In this document: positions 34,726-42,972 of the stretch, one piece after another
Layout: each line of letters opens with the position of its first letter
Position numbering within the stretch: position 1 is the first letter of the stretch
Origin: Pelomonas sp. Root1237
GTDB lineage: Bacteria > Pseudomonadota > Gammaproteobacteria > Burkholderiales > Burkholderiaceae_C
Assembly (NCBI RefSeq): GCF_001425055.1
Contig: NZ_LMDK01000017.1
Coordinates: 507,502 to 571,501 of the forward strand
Direction of reading: 5' to 3'
Length of the DNA stretch: 64,000 nucleotides
Position numbers and translations under genes: made by a program
Notes under the pieces: generated by a model
The model's database searches: none
What the model was told of the DNA's origin: nothing
The model's input: the letters and a program-made list of their open reading frames with translations, nothing else

Positions 34726-35869
34726 GGCTGAGCGCTTTCACGAGGTCGGATTGCGTGAGGATGCCGACGAGCCTGGCTTGCTCGCCGACGATGGGAATAT
34801 GGTGGTGGCCAGTGGCCGAGAACAGCGGCACCAGTTCCGCGATGGGCCGCTCGGCGCTGGCCACGCGAACCTGGCGGCTCATGATCTGGCCGACGACCTC
34901 GGGCTTGGCCGAATGCGTCGCCGGAGACGGCTTCAGCAGCGTCTGCAACCGGCCGGCCAGGCCCTCGCGCTGCTGGCCTTCAGCCGCACGCATGAAGTCG
35001 GCGCGCGTGACGATGCCGACGATGCGCTGCACCCGGTCGACGACCGGCAGCGCCTTGATGCTGTGCTGCTGCAGAAGCGCCCAGGCCTCGGCCAGCGGCG
35101 TGCCGAACTCGACCGTGAAGACGGGCGTGGACATGATGTCGGCGCAGCGCAGGCCACCCAGGCGGTTGCGATAGCTCAGCAACTCGGCCTCGTGCAGCAG
35201 GTTGGCGAGGTCGTCGCGCGGCACGTCCAGCACCTGGTTGTAGCGGGCCAGCACGGCATTGAGTTCGGCGTCGCCAAAGCGCGGCGGTGCGACGCTCGCG
35301 CCCGCCGGGGCCGGGGCGGCCGGCTGCACATGCTGGGCATGGGGATAGCGGCGGCCGGTGAGACTGTTGTAGGCCATGCCGGCCAGCACCAGCAGCAGGG
35401 AGTTCAGTGCTACCGGCACGAAGGCGAAATGCCAGTCGTGCGTGACGGTCAGCACCATCAACAGGCTGGCCGCGCCGCCGGGCGGATGCAGGCAGCGCAG
35501 CAGGAACATCGAGCCGATGGCCAGGGCCACCGCAACCGCGGCGATGCCCGCCGCCGGCAGCGGCAGCCACGCCATGCAGGCAATGCCGACCAAGGCCGAC
35601 ACCGTGTTACCGCCGACGACGGCCCAGGGCTGGGCCAGCGGGCTGGCCGGCACCCCGAAGACGAGCACGGCGCTTGCGCCCAGCGGCGCGACCAGCCAGG
35701 GCAGGCCAGAGCCCATCGCGGCGCGGCTCAGCAGGCCGGCCAGCAACAGGCCGAGGCCGGCGCCGAGCACGACGCGCAGGCGCTCTCGCGCGTTGACGGC
35801 CTGCGGTGCAGGCCGCAGCGCGTTCAACCAGGTGAGGACACGGTCGGACAGGGAGACGGCGGTGGACAT
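34715..35869 (-). CDS. HPP-family membrane protein with two C-terminal CBS domains
   Basis: This 384-residue protein has four or five membrane spans forming an HPP domain (about 30-165) with the signature LLRCLHPPGGAASLL. A linker and a CBS pair follow (about 240-380: DIMSTPVFTVEFGTPLAEAWALL and IMSRQVRVASAERPIAELVPLF). HPP proteins include chloroplast nitrite transporters and uncharacterised bacterial proteins. CBS pairs bind adenosine nucleotides and could gate the membrane part. It heads the operon with the two oxidoreductases. Confidence 0.88.
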   Translation of the reverse strand: MSTAVSLSDRVLTWLNALRPAPQAVNARERLRVVLGAGLGLLLAGLLSRAAMGSGLPWLVAPLGASAVLVFGVPASPLAQPWAVVGGNTVSALVGIACMAWLPLPAAGIAAVAVALAIGSMFLLRCLHPPGGAASLLMVLTVTHDWHFAFVPVALNSLLLVLAGMAYNSLTGRRYPHAQHVQPAAPAPAGASVAPPRFGDAELNAVLARYNQVLDVPRDDLANLLHEAELLSYRNRLGGLRCADIMSTPVFTVEFGTPLAEAWALLQQHSIKALPVVDRVQRIVGIVTRADFMRAAEGQQREGLAGRLQTLLKPSPATHSAKPEVVGQIMSRQVRVASAERPIAELVPLFSATGHHHIPIVGEQARLVGILTQSDLVKALSHGP

Positions 35870-35965
35870 GGGCGGCGGCAGGGCTGAGTAGCCGGGCCGC
35901 CGATTGTGTCTGCCGCCGGCGCGCGCGCCGGTTCAAACAGGTTTCATGTGCCCCTCGCGCGGTCG

Positions 35966-36098
35966 TGGGCCGAGCGCCGGGCCGCTCCCAAGCCGGCCCG
36001 TCTGGCGATGCCTGCCGGTCAATCCGGCAAGCATCGACGTCCCCGCCGGGGACCGACCGGTCTCGCCCGCGTTCAGCGAGGCGAGAGTGGGCGAGGGG
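35966..36098 (-). repeat. Palindromic 3' element, copy C
   Basis: Read on the reverse strand it begins immediately after the TGA of the 36099-36647 gene. It carries CCCCTCGCCC, CGCTGAACGCGGGCG, GGTCGGTCCCC with GGGGAC, a long hairpin CGATGCTTGCCGG with CCGGCAGGCATCG, then GGGCCGGCTTGGGAGCGGCCCGGCGCTCGGCCC broken over two blocks. Order and orientation relative to the upstream gene are the same as in copies A and B. Confidence 0.78.
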
Positions 36099-36647
36099 TC
36101 AACCTTTCGCGAGCAGGCCGCTCATCTGCGCCTTGAGCGTCAGGGCCTGGGCGCGGCGCTCCTTGGTCGCGGCCCGCTGGTAGGCGGTCTCGGCTTTCTC
36201 GCGCAGGGCCACGGCGCGCTCCAGGGCTTCCTGGTAGCGCTCGATCGTGTAGGTGTTCTCGGTGCCGATGTAGACGCTGCGCGCCAGCGGCGTCTCGCCG
36301 AAGCGAGGCAGGGTTACCGCGAAGCTGCAATCACGGACACGGCTGCCGGCGCGCTGGCGCACGATCGGGCCGGAGATGCCCGAAGGCAGATCGCTCTGCT
36401 TCTTGCGGCTGGGCGTGCGGCGCAGGCGCGATGGCGCTGGCAGCGTCGCGATACGTTTGAGCAGCTCCTTGGTAGCCATGGCCAGCGCACGGCGCGCGCC
36501 GCTGCCGTCCTGGCTGTGGTCGGAGAACAGCTTGGTGCCGCCATAACGCAGCTGCCAGCCATGGGTCGACAAATGGTCGATTCTTTGAATGCATTGCGGC
36601 ACGACAAAATGCTCGCCGCTGAAGATCACTACGTCACGCGTGTTCAT
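36099..36647 (-). CDS. Hypothetical protein with possible AP2-like DNA-binding region
   Basis: This 182-residue basic protein has three parts. The first is an N-terminal region (RYGGTKLFSDHSQDGSGARRAL). The middle segment LPSGISGPIVRQRAG, CSFAVTLPRFGETPLARSVYIG, then RYQEALERAVALREKAE reads like the three strands and helix of an AP2/ERF-type domain found in phage and bacterial DNA-binding proteins. The last is a charged coiled C-terminus. The AP2 link is pattern-based and tentative. ATG 36647 was chosen over an upstream Met because it starts the folded region. Copy C of the palindromic element abuts its stop. Confidence 0.6.
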   Translation of the reverse strand: MNTRDVVIFSGEHFVVPQCIQRIDHLSTHGWQLRYGGTKLFSDHSQDGSGARRALAMATKELLKRIATLPAPSRLRRTPSRKKQSDLPSGISGPIVRQRAGSRVRDCSFAVTLPRFGETPLARSVYIGTENTYTIERYQEALERAVALREKAETAYQRAATKERRAQALTLKAQMSGLLAKG

Positions 36648-36764
36648 CACTGCCCCCGGTCTTTCAGCCCGCCTGTGCGTCATTGCGCGGCGGGTCTACT
36701 AACGCCCCTCTGATACGGACTGAGTTTATGGGGGTTTATGGGCTCGGTGCGAATTTATGACTTC

Positions 36765-36780
36765 ATGAAAACAGTTTCAT
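36765..36780. promoter_or_regulatory. ATGAAA-N4-TTTCAT palindrome
   Basis: A perfect 6-4-6 inverted repeat lies 118 bases upstream of the AP2-like gene, in an AT-richer gap that also has three TTTATG words (36725-36757). It may be an operator for that gene, possibly autoregulatory. Confidence 0.4.
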
Positions 36781-36882
36781 TGCAATCCCGTCAGCTCAGC
36801 GACAGCTAAGCGCGCAGTCCGGCGGCTGGTGTCGGCGCCCAGGGCAGGTGGCAAGCTGGCCTGCTTGCTGTTCCGGGGGACG

Positions 36883-37425
36883 TCAGCGGCCGCGCTGCCC
36901 GGGCCGTTGGCCAGCCAAACCCGGGTCGAACAGCTCCATCACCCGCAGTTGGGCGCCGCTGCGGCTGAACACCGAATTGCGTGACCACAACATCTGCGCC
37001 GACGGCGGCTGGCCGGTGGCCGTCAGCCATTGCCGCTCGGCATGGCGGCGCGTGTGGCCGTGGCGGGAGAGGCGGCGCGGTTGCAGCTCGCTGCGGTGGA
37101 TGCGGTAGTCGTCGTAGAGCAGATGCGCCAGCGGCTTGGTGCCCAGGCCCTTGAGCGCCCGCCAGGGGCCCGTGGTGGCGCGCTGGTGCACGGCAGAGCG
37201 CGCCCACACCAGGGGCTGGCCATCGACGCGCAGGATGACCTCGCGCACGACGGTCAGGCCACGCGGCGGCAGGCCCAGGGCCGCGCGCTCCAGCGCCCGG
37301 AACGGCGCCACGCCCTGGCGCAGCACCTGCACCTCGAAGCGCTCGCCCAGGCGGGCCAGGCGGCGGCTCAACGAGCCCGGCGCCCGCAGCCAGTCGCGCA
37401 GGCTGTCTCTGGTCGCAATACCCAC
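36883..37425 (-). CDS. ubiC: Chorismate--pyruvate lyase
   Basis: This 180-residue UbiC-family enzyme has WLRAPGSLSRRLARLGERFEVQVLRQG at the start, REVILRVDGQPLVWARSAV with the conserved Arg, and RVMELFDPGL carrying the conserved Glu. It converts chorismate to 4-hydroxybenzoate and pyruvate, the first committed ubiquinone step, supplying UbiA. The start is GTG at 37425, directly after the proC stop codon with zero spacing, so translation is probably coupled to proC. Confidence 0.9.
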   Translation of the reverse strand: MGIATRDSLRDWLRAPGSLSRRLARLGERFEVQVLRQGVAPFRALERAALGLPPRGLTVVREVILRVDGQPLVWARSAVHQRATTGPWRALKGLGTKPLAHLLYDDYRIHRSELQPRRLSRHGHTRRHAERQWLTATGQPPSAQMLWSRNSVFSRSGAQLRVMELFDPGLAGQRPGQRGR

Positions 37426-38241
37426 TCAGACGCCGAATTCTTTGCCGAGTTCGGCGGCACGCTTTTGTGCGGCAAGCACGGCACGCCGGATGGCAGCGTC
37501 GACCGCATCCGCCTGCATCGACGTGATGGCCGCATGCGTCGTACCGCCCTTGCTCGTCACACGCTCCCGCAGCGTGGTCGGCGACTCGTCGGACGCCAGG
37601 CCCAGCCCGGCCGCGCCGGCACAGGTGGCGAGCGCCAACCGCCGGCCTTGCTCTGCGGTGAGACCCATGTCGACGGCCGCGGCCATCATGGCCTCGACGA
37701 AGAAGAAGAAATAGGCCGGGCCCGAGCCCGACAGGGCCGTCACGGCGTCGAGATCGTCCTCGCGTTCGACCCACAGCGTCTGGCCGGTCGGTTTGAGCAG
37801 GCGCTCGACGGTGGCGCGCTCGTCGGCGGACACGGCCGGCCGCGCATACAGGCCGGCGATGCCCTGGCCGATCAGCGCCGGCGTGTTGGGCATGGAACGC
37901 ACGACACGCTCGCTGCCGGTGGCCGTGACGATGGACTCCGAGCGGATGCCGGCCATGACCGACAGGTGCAGGGCCCCGCCGAGCCAGGCCTTGATCGGCT
38001 CGGCGGCGGCACCGAAGAGCTGGGGTTTGACGGCCCAGACGATGGTCTGCGCGTCAGCCAGGCCAGCATCGCCCGCGGCCAGCGCCGCGACGCCGAACTC
38101 GCCGACGAGCTTCTCGCGCTGCGGCGCATAGGGCTCGACGATGATGAACTGGGCGGGGCTCATGCCGGCGCGCAGCAGGCCGCCGATGATGGCGCTGGCC
38201 ATGTTGCCGCCACCGATGAAGGCGATCTTTTCTGCTCTCAT
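37426..38241 (-). CDS. proC: Pyrroline-5-carboxylate reductase
   Basis: This 271-residue protein has the Rossmann motif IAFIGGGNMASAIIGGLL, VRSMPNTPALIGQGIAGLYA and the signature ALSGSGPAYFFFFVEAMMAAAVDMGL. It reduces pyrroline-5-carboxylate to proline with NADPH in the cytoplasm. The start at 38241 is the natural N-terminus (MRAEKIAFIGGG); a longer frame would run into the divergent lipoprotein gene. It forms a unit with ubiC. Confidence 0.95.
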   Translation of the reverse strand: MRAEKIAFIGGGNMASAIIGGLLRAGMSPAQFIIVEPYAPQREKLVGEFGVAALAAGDAGLADAQTIVWAVKPQLFGAAAEPIKAWLGGALHLSVMAGIRSESIVTATGSERVVRSMPNTPALIGQGIAGLYARPAVSADERATVERLLKPTGQTLWVEREDDLDAVTALSGSGPAYFFFFVEAMMAAAVDMGLTAEQGRRLALATCAGAAGLGLASDESPTTLRERVTSKGGTTHAAITSMQADAVDAAIRRAVLAAQKRAAELGKEFGV

Positions 38242-38311
38242 GGGCGGAAGTCTAGGGGACCAGCGCGACGAGAAACAAAGCAGCGACGTGACAAGGCTAT
38301 CGTTGCGGCTC

Positions 38312-39340
38312 ATGAGCCTCCCACGCCCCGCCCGCCGCTTGCTGCTCCTGTGCGCCCTCGCATTCGCCGGTCTCGCCGGCTGCGCCGGCGGGCCACCGCC
38401 GCCCAAGCCCTGGGCCGAGACGGCGACGCGCGAACTGAATTTGTCGCTGGGCAGCTTCGAACTGCAGGGCCGTCGCGTGCACATCACGCGCAGCGCAAGC
38501 GCTGCGGCGGTCCAGCCCGTCATCGTCTATCTGCCCGGCCTCGGGCAGGGCAGCGACGCCGGCCAGCGCTGGGCGGCGGCCTGGGCCCAGGCCGGCTACA
38601 CGGTGCTGGGCGTGCAGCCGCTGGAGGCCGATGCAGCCGCATGGCGTTCCGAGCTGGCCCGCACCGGCGAGTTCCGCGAACTCGGCCTGCTGCACTATGG
38701 CGAGGCCCTGCGCGCCGACCGGCTCGACGCGCTGCGCCGGCTGCTGCCGGCCCTGCGCGCGGCCCAGCCGGCACTGGACTGGGGCCATGCCAGCCTCGCC
38801 GGCTACGAGACCGGCGCGCAGACCGCGCTCGACGCACGCGGCGACGCCGGCTGGCAGGCCGTCATTGCGATCAGCCCGCCGGCCATGCAGGCCCCGGCCG
38901 GCGGCGTGGCCACCTTGCTGATCACCAGCGAGATCGACCAGGACCCGCTCGGCCTGCTGCGCCGCCCCGCCGAGCGCAGGCAGGCCTTCGACAGCTTTGC
39001 GCCGGGCAGCGGCTGGTTGCTGAACCTCGGCGCCGTCTCGCATGCCGCCCTGGCCGGCACGATGGCGCCCGAAGGATTTCATGTGCAGGACCAGCGCCAT
39101 GGCCAGGCTCCGCTCGGCGGCGGCATGGGGGGCGGCCGCGGGCGCGGCGGTGCTGGCGGCGAGGGCGGCGGCATGCACGGGCCCCAGGGCGGTGGCTCGC
39201 GCGGCCCACGCAGCGGCAGCGCGACCGAGGCGGCCCAGTCCGACATCGGCGACGGCTTCCGGCTCAGCCACGCCTTCCTGGATGCGCAGTTGCGCGGCGG
39301 TGCACCGCTGTCGGCCGGTGGGCCGCTGACGTCGCGCTGA
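38312..39340 (+). CDS. Lipoprotein with alpha/beta-hydrolase-like fold, probably lacking the nucleophile
   Basis: This 342-residue protein has a lipoprotein signal peptide and lipobox LAGC (Cys near 24). The core reads VIVYLPGLGQGSD, WAAAWAQAGYTVLGVQPLEAD and HASLAGYETGAQTAL, then VATLLITSEIDQDP. This is the order of a dienelactone-hydrolase-type fold, but the nucleophile position in GYETG is Glu where Ser is expected. A glycine-rich low-complexity stretch (GGGMGGGRGRGG and onward) lies near 270-305. A structural or ligand-binding role at the outer membrane is possible. Confidence 0.72.
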   Translation: MSLPRPARRLLLLCALAFAGLAGCAGGPPPPKPWAETATRELNLSLGSFELQGRRVHITRSASAAAVQPVIVYLPGLGQGSDAGQRWAAAWAQAGYTVLGVQPLEADAAAWRSELARTGEFRELGLLHYGEALRADRLDALRRLLPALRAAQPALDWGHASLAGYETGAQTALDARGDAGWQAVIAISPPAMQAPAGGVATLLITSEIDQDPLGLLRRPAERRQAFDSFAPGSGWLLNLGAVSHAALAGTMAPEGFHVQDQRHGQAPLGGGMGGGRGRGGAGGEGGGMHGPQGGGSRGPRSGSATEAAQSDIGDGFRLSHAFLDAQLRGGAPLSAGGPLTSR

Positions 39341-39375
39341 GCTCATTAAACTCCGCGGCCACCGACGGAGAGGGC

Positions 39376-40377
39376 ATGGGCGCGAGCGACGAACTGGATG
39401 GGCTGCTGCTGCAGGATGAACTGCTGCGCTCGCTGGAGCGACCGGTCTGGGGGCTGTTCGGCCTGACCCTGGCGGCCGTCATCGGCCTGCTCGGACAGAC
39501 GACGGCCCTGGCCGTGGTCGGCTGGATGGGAACCTGGCTCCTCGGCCCCTGGATCATCAGCCGCGCGGCGCCAGTGCTGGGCACCTCGCCGCTCGTCAAA
39601 TACCCGCTGTTCCTGAGTTGCGCCATGCCCTTCCTGAGCCTGCTGGCGCCGCTGTATGTGTGGCAGGCCTCCAAGACGCGGCGGGCCGAGCTGGCCACCG
39701 CCATCCGCCAGGCCGAATTGCGCGAGCGCCGGCGTGGCCCTGAGGCGGCGGCCACCCCGGCCGCGCCGGCGGCCCAGCGCGCGCCCGTCCAGCAGGCCCT
39801 GCCGGTGCTGCGCGGCGTGGCCGACGGTGTCGGGCCCGATGGGCAAGAGCTGGAGATGCGGGTGGCCCCTGGCCAGTTGCCGCCAGACATCCCCAACGAG
39901 CCCGGCATGATGCCGCCGACGCGGGCTTGCGCCGGCGTCTTCGCTGTGGGTTATCACGTCGACGCCGGCTCGCATTGGGTGTCGGTGGGCCGCGACGAGA
40001 TGCGCGCGGCGGGCATGAACCTGGAGGTGTTGCACCGCCAGGCCCTGTCCAACCTGATGAAGCTCGTGAAAGGCCAGCCTGGCCTGCGGCTGGTCGACCA
40101 TCCGCCCTATTACGGCTTGCTGCTGGACGGCGACCACGAGGCCTGCCTGGTGCTGCTGGACGGCCTGTGGGACCACCTGTTCGCCGACAAGACACCCAAC
40201 GGCGCTGTCGTTGCCATCCCGTCGCGCGATGTGCTGGCTTTCTGCGACGCGAACTCGGCCGAGGGCATTGCCGCCATTCGCGAAGCCAGCCGGCGCATCG
40301 GGCCGGATGCCAAGGGGGCCATCACCCAGCAGTTGCTGCGCCGGCGCGACGGGCGCTGGTCAATCTTCGAGCCCTAG
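39376..40377 (+). CDS. Membrane protein with C-terminal DUF1444-like domain
   Basis: This 333-residue protein has an N-terminal region with three hydrophobic spans (about 25-95), a charged Ala/Pro-rich linker and a soluble C-terminal domain (about 185-333). The C-domain contains CAGVFAVGYHVDAGSHWVSVGRDEM, LHRQALSNLMKLVKG and LLLDGDHEACLVLLDGLWD, like the DUF1444/YtpQ family. Its last 18 bases overlap the convergent ABC transporter gene. No function is known. Confidence 0.72.
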   Translation: MGASDELDGLLLQDELLRSLERPVWGLFGLTLAAVIGLLGQTTALAVVGWMGTWLLGPWIISRAAPVLGTSPLVKYPLFLSCAMPFLSLLAPLYVWQASKTRRAELATAIRQAELRERRRGPEAAATPAAPAAQRAPVQQALPVLRGVADGVGPDGQELEMRVAPGQLPPDIPNEPGMMPPTRACAGVFAVGYHVDAGSHWVSVGRDEMRAAGMNLEVLHRQALSNLMKLVKGQPGLRLVDHPPYYGLLLDGDHEACLVLLDGLWDHLFADKTPNGAVVAIPSRDVLAFCDANSAEGIAAIREASRRIGPDAKGAITQQLLRRRDGRWSIFEP

Positions 40378-42240
40378 GAACCCGCCGCTCTGGTGCGTCC
40401 AGAGCCGCGCGTAGATGCCGCCCTGCGCCAGCAGCTCGGCGTGGCTGCCCTGCTCGACGATGCGGCCGGCATCCATCACCACCAGCCGGTCCAGCGCGGC
40501 GATGGTCGACAGCCGGTGGGCGATGGCGACGACCGTCTTGCCTTCCATCAGCGTGTAGAGGCTTTGCTGGATGGCGGCTTCGACCTCGCTGTCGAGGGCG
40601 CTGGTGGCTTCGTCCAGCAGCAGGATGGGTGCGTCCTTCAGCATGACGCGGGCAATGGCGATGCGCTGGCGCTGGCCGCCGCTGAGCTTGACGCCGCGCT
40701 CGCCGACATGGGCCTCGAAGCCGGTGCGGCCCTTGGGGTCAGACAGCGTGGCGATGAACTCGTCGGCATGCGCACGCTCGGCCGCGCGCTCCAGCTCGGG
40801 CTGTGTCGCGCTCGGGCGCCCGTAGAGGATGTTGTCGGCCACCGAGCGGTGCAGCAACGAGGTGTCCTGCGTGACCATGCCGATGTGCTGGCGCAGCGAG
40901 TCCTGGGTGACGTGGCGGATGTCCTGGCCGTCGATCAGGATGCGGCCGCCGCCTTCCGGGATGTCGTACAGGCGCAGCAGCAGGTTCACCAACGTGCTCT
41001 TGCCCGCGCCGCTGCGGCCGACCAGGCCGATCTTCTCGCCTGGCTTGATGCGCAGGTCAAGGCCATCGACGACGACCTTGCCGTTCGGGTAGGCGAAGCG
41101 CAGGTTCTCGAAGTGGACCTCACCCCCGGTTCCGTCGTTCTGCACGGTCAGCGCGACCGCGCCGCTCGCATCGGCGATCAGCTGCGGCTTGGACAGCGTG
41201 GCCAGCCCGTCCTGCACGGTGCCGATGTGCTCGAACAGCGAGGCCATCTCCCACATGACCCAGTGCGAGATACCGTTCAGTCGCATGCCCATCGCCGTGG
41301 CCGCGGCAACCGCGCCGACGCCGATGGCCGACACGCCCCACAGCCACAACGCCAGCAGCGCCGTGCTGCCAACCAGCAGGGCCGACAGCAGCGTGTTGAC
41401 GATCTCGAAGCCGGTCACCAGGCGCATCTGGCCGTAGGCCGTGGTCATGAAGTCCTGCATGGCCGACTTGGCATAGCTGGCCTCGCGCCGGCCGTGCGCA
41501 AACAGCTTGACGGTGGCGATGTTGGTGTAGGCGTCGGTGATGCGGCCGGTCATCAGGCTGCGCGCGTCGGCCTGGGCCTGGGCGATCTTGCCCAGGCGCG
41601 GCACGAAGTAGCGCAGCGCGACGATGTAGAGCGCCAGCCAGACGCCGAAGGGCGCCATCAGACGCGCGTCGAAGCTGGCGACGATGCCCACCAGCGTGCC
41701 GAAATAGACGGCCACGTAGACGAGGATGTCGACGACGATGAGCCAGGTGTCGCGCACGGCCAGGGCCGTCTGCATGACCTTGGTGGCGATGCGGCCGGCG
41801 AACTCGTCGCCGAAGAAGGCCAGGCTCTGGGCCAGCATGCGGCGATGGAAGATCCAGCGCAGCCGCATCGGGAAGTTGCCGAACACGCCCTGGTACTTCA
41901 GCAGCGCCTGCACGCTGGCCAGCACGATGCTGACGCCGAGCACGGCCAGCAGCATCGCGATGACGGGCTGGGGTTTGCTCCACAGCTCGGCGGGCTTGAC
42001 GGTCGCCAGCCAGTCCACCAGCGAGGCCATCAGGCTGAACAGCAGCGCCTCGGCCGCCGCGATGCCGGCCGTGAACAGCGTGACCGCGAGCAGATGCCGC
42101 CGCACGCCGTCCGCGCAGCGCCACAGGAAGGCGAAGAAGCGCGCCGGCGGCGCCGCGCCGCTGGTTTCCGGATAGGGGTCGACGAGGCGCTCGAAGCGCG
42201 ATGTCACCGATTGAAGAAGCGGTTGGAACAGCGAGGACAT
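40360..42240 (-). CDS. ABC-type exporter, fused permease and ATPase
   Basis: This 626-residue half-transporter has six membrane spans in an ABC_membrane domain (about 45-345) and an ATPase domain (about 370-615). It carries Walker A GLVGRSGAGKST, Q-loop MVTQDTSLLHRSV, signature LSGGQRQRIAIARV, Walker B ILLLDEATSALD and the H-loop in IAHRLST. Such proteins work as homodimers exporting lipids, peptides or drugs. The start at 42240 is preferred over an ATG seven codons upstream; the sequence MSSLFQPLL fits relatives better. Confidence 0.92.
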   Translation of the reverse strand: MSSLFQPLLQSVTSRFERLVDPYPETSGAAPPARFFAFLWRCADGVRRHLLAVTLFTAGIAAAEALLFSLMASLVDWLATVKPAELWSKPQPVIAMLLAVLGVSIVLASVQALLKYQGVFGNFPMRLRWIFHRRMLAQSLAFFGDEFAGRIATKVMQTALAVRDTWLIVVDILVYVAVYFGTLVGIVASFDARLMAPFGVWLALYIVALRYFVPRLGKIAQAQADARSLMTGRITDAYTNIATVKLFAHGRREASYAKSAMQDFMTTAYGQMRLVTGFEIVNTLLSALLVGSTALLALWLWGVSAIGVGAVAAATAMGMRLNGISHWVMWEMASLFEHIGTVQDGLATLSKPQLIADASGAVALTVQNDGTGGEVHFENLRFAYPNGKVVVDGLDLRIKPGEKIGLVGRSGAGKSTLVNLLLRLYDIPEGGGRILIDGQDIRHVTQDSLRQHIGMVTQDTSLLHRSVADNILYGRPSATQPELERAAERAHADEFIATLSDPKGRTGFEAHVGERGVKLSGGQRQRIAIARVMLKDAPILLLDEATSALDSEVEAAIQQSLYTLMEGKTVVAIAHRLSTIAALDRLVVMDAGRIVEQGSHAELLAQGGIYARLWTHQSGGFLGLED

Positions 42241-42345
42241 CCCGCTAGTTTCGCCGGACAACGCTGTCCAGTCATGTCATCAGTGCCGGCCACGGGGCTT
42301 GGCGTCAGCGGCGGCGACATGGCCGACGCGCTCGTCGAGAGGCGC

Positions 42346-42771
42346 TTACTGGCTGGCCGCCGATGCGGGTGCGTTCGGGGCGACTGGCACGACAACGCCC
42401 GGCGACAGCGAGATTTCATCAACCAGCGTCACGCCGGTGACGAAGTAGCGCGTCTCGCCGAAGCAGGAGCCCGGCAGGCCGACCTTCTCCTCGTAGTGCA
42501 GGTTGACGCGCCGGCCCATGAGCTTGTTGATGGCCTGGGCTGCGGCCTCATCGTGCACCGTGAAGTAGAACTTCTCGACGCTGGCCGTGCCCGGCAGCGA
42601 CACCAGCGCCTGCTCGCCCTCCCAGGTCTTGCAGACCCAGCCCTTGCGTGAGAGCTTCTGCACCCAGCCGGCACGCTCGCCGTCCGAATAGCTCCAGCGC
42701 CAGGCGAAGGCGAACCAGGCCGCAACGAGCAGCAGCAGGGCGACGAAGGACAGGGCGATCTTCAGGCGCAT
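42346..42771 (-). CDS. Membrane-anchored hypothetical protein, 141 aa
   Basis: A single N-terminal membrane helix (IALSFVALLLLVAAWFAFAW) is followed by a periplasmic domain with YSDGERAGWVQKLSRKGWVCKTWEGE, VEKFYFTVHDEAAAQAINKLMG and a Cys pair (VCK, SCF). The tail is Pro/Ala-rich. The pattern recurs in beta- and gammaproteobacteria as an uncharacterised protein. It stands alone between the exporter gene and the 162 bp repeat. Confidence 0.75.
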   Translation of the reverse strand: MRLKIALSFVALLLLVAAWFAFAWRWSYSDGERAGWVQKLSRKGWVCKTWEGEQALVSLPGTASVEKFYFTVHDEAAAQAINKLMGRRVNLHYEEKVGLPGSCFGETRYFVTGVTLVDEISLSPGVVVPVAPNAPASAASQ

Positions 42772-42810
42772 GGCGATGTCTGGGGAGCCGGGGCGCGGCG
42801 ATTGTGCGTC

Positions 42811-42972
42811 AGGGAGCGCCGGATAAGCCCGTGCGATGCAGCGCGCCCTGGTTTGGGATGGATTGCCAGGCGCAAAGCACAGTCATAGCTCAGGCTATGG
42901 CGAGCATTTGCAACGCCGCAAGCCGCCCAAAGCGGGGATGCGCTGCGCGCGAGGGCTTGTTCGGCGCTCCCT
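42811..42972. repeat. 162 bp terminal-inverted-repeat element (MITE-like)
   Basis: The ends AGGGAGCGCCGGATAAGCCC and its mirror (from GGGCTTGTTCGGCGCTCCCT) match at 17 of 20 positions, and the mirrored pairing continues weakly inward. Inside is a perfect hairpin CATAGC-TCAG-GCTATG (42884-42899). There is no reading frame and no obvious target duplication. Its right end includes the last base of the MAPEG stop codon, so it may also act as that gene's terminator. Confidence 0.7.

Noticed and set aside
37030-42651. Forward frames of 1115 and 752 codons opposite ubiC, proC and the ABC exporter
   Set aside because: They run through several unrelated genes in antisense and read as low-complexity Arg/Gln/His sequence; only the C-terminal part of the first (from 39376) is a real gene.
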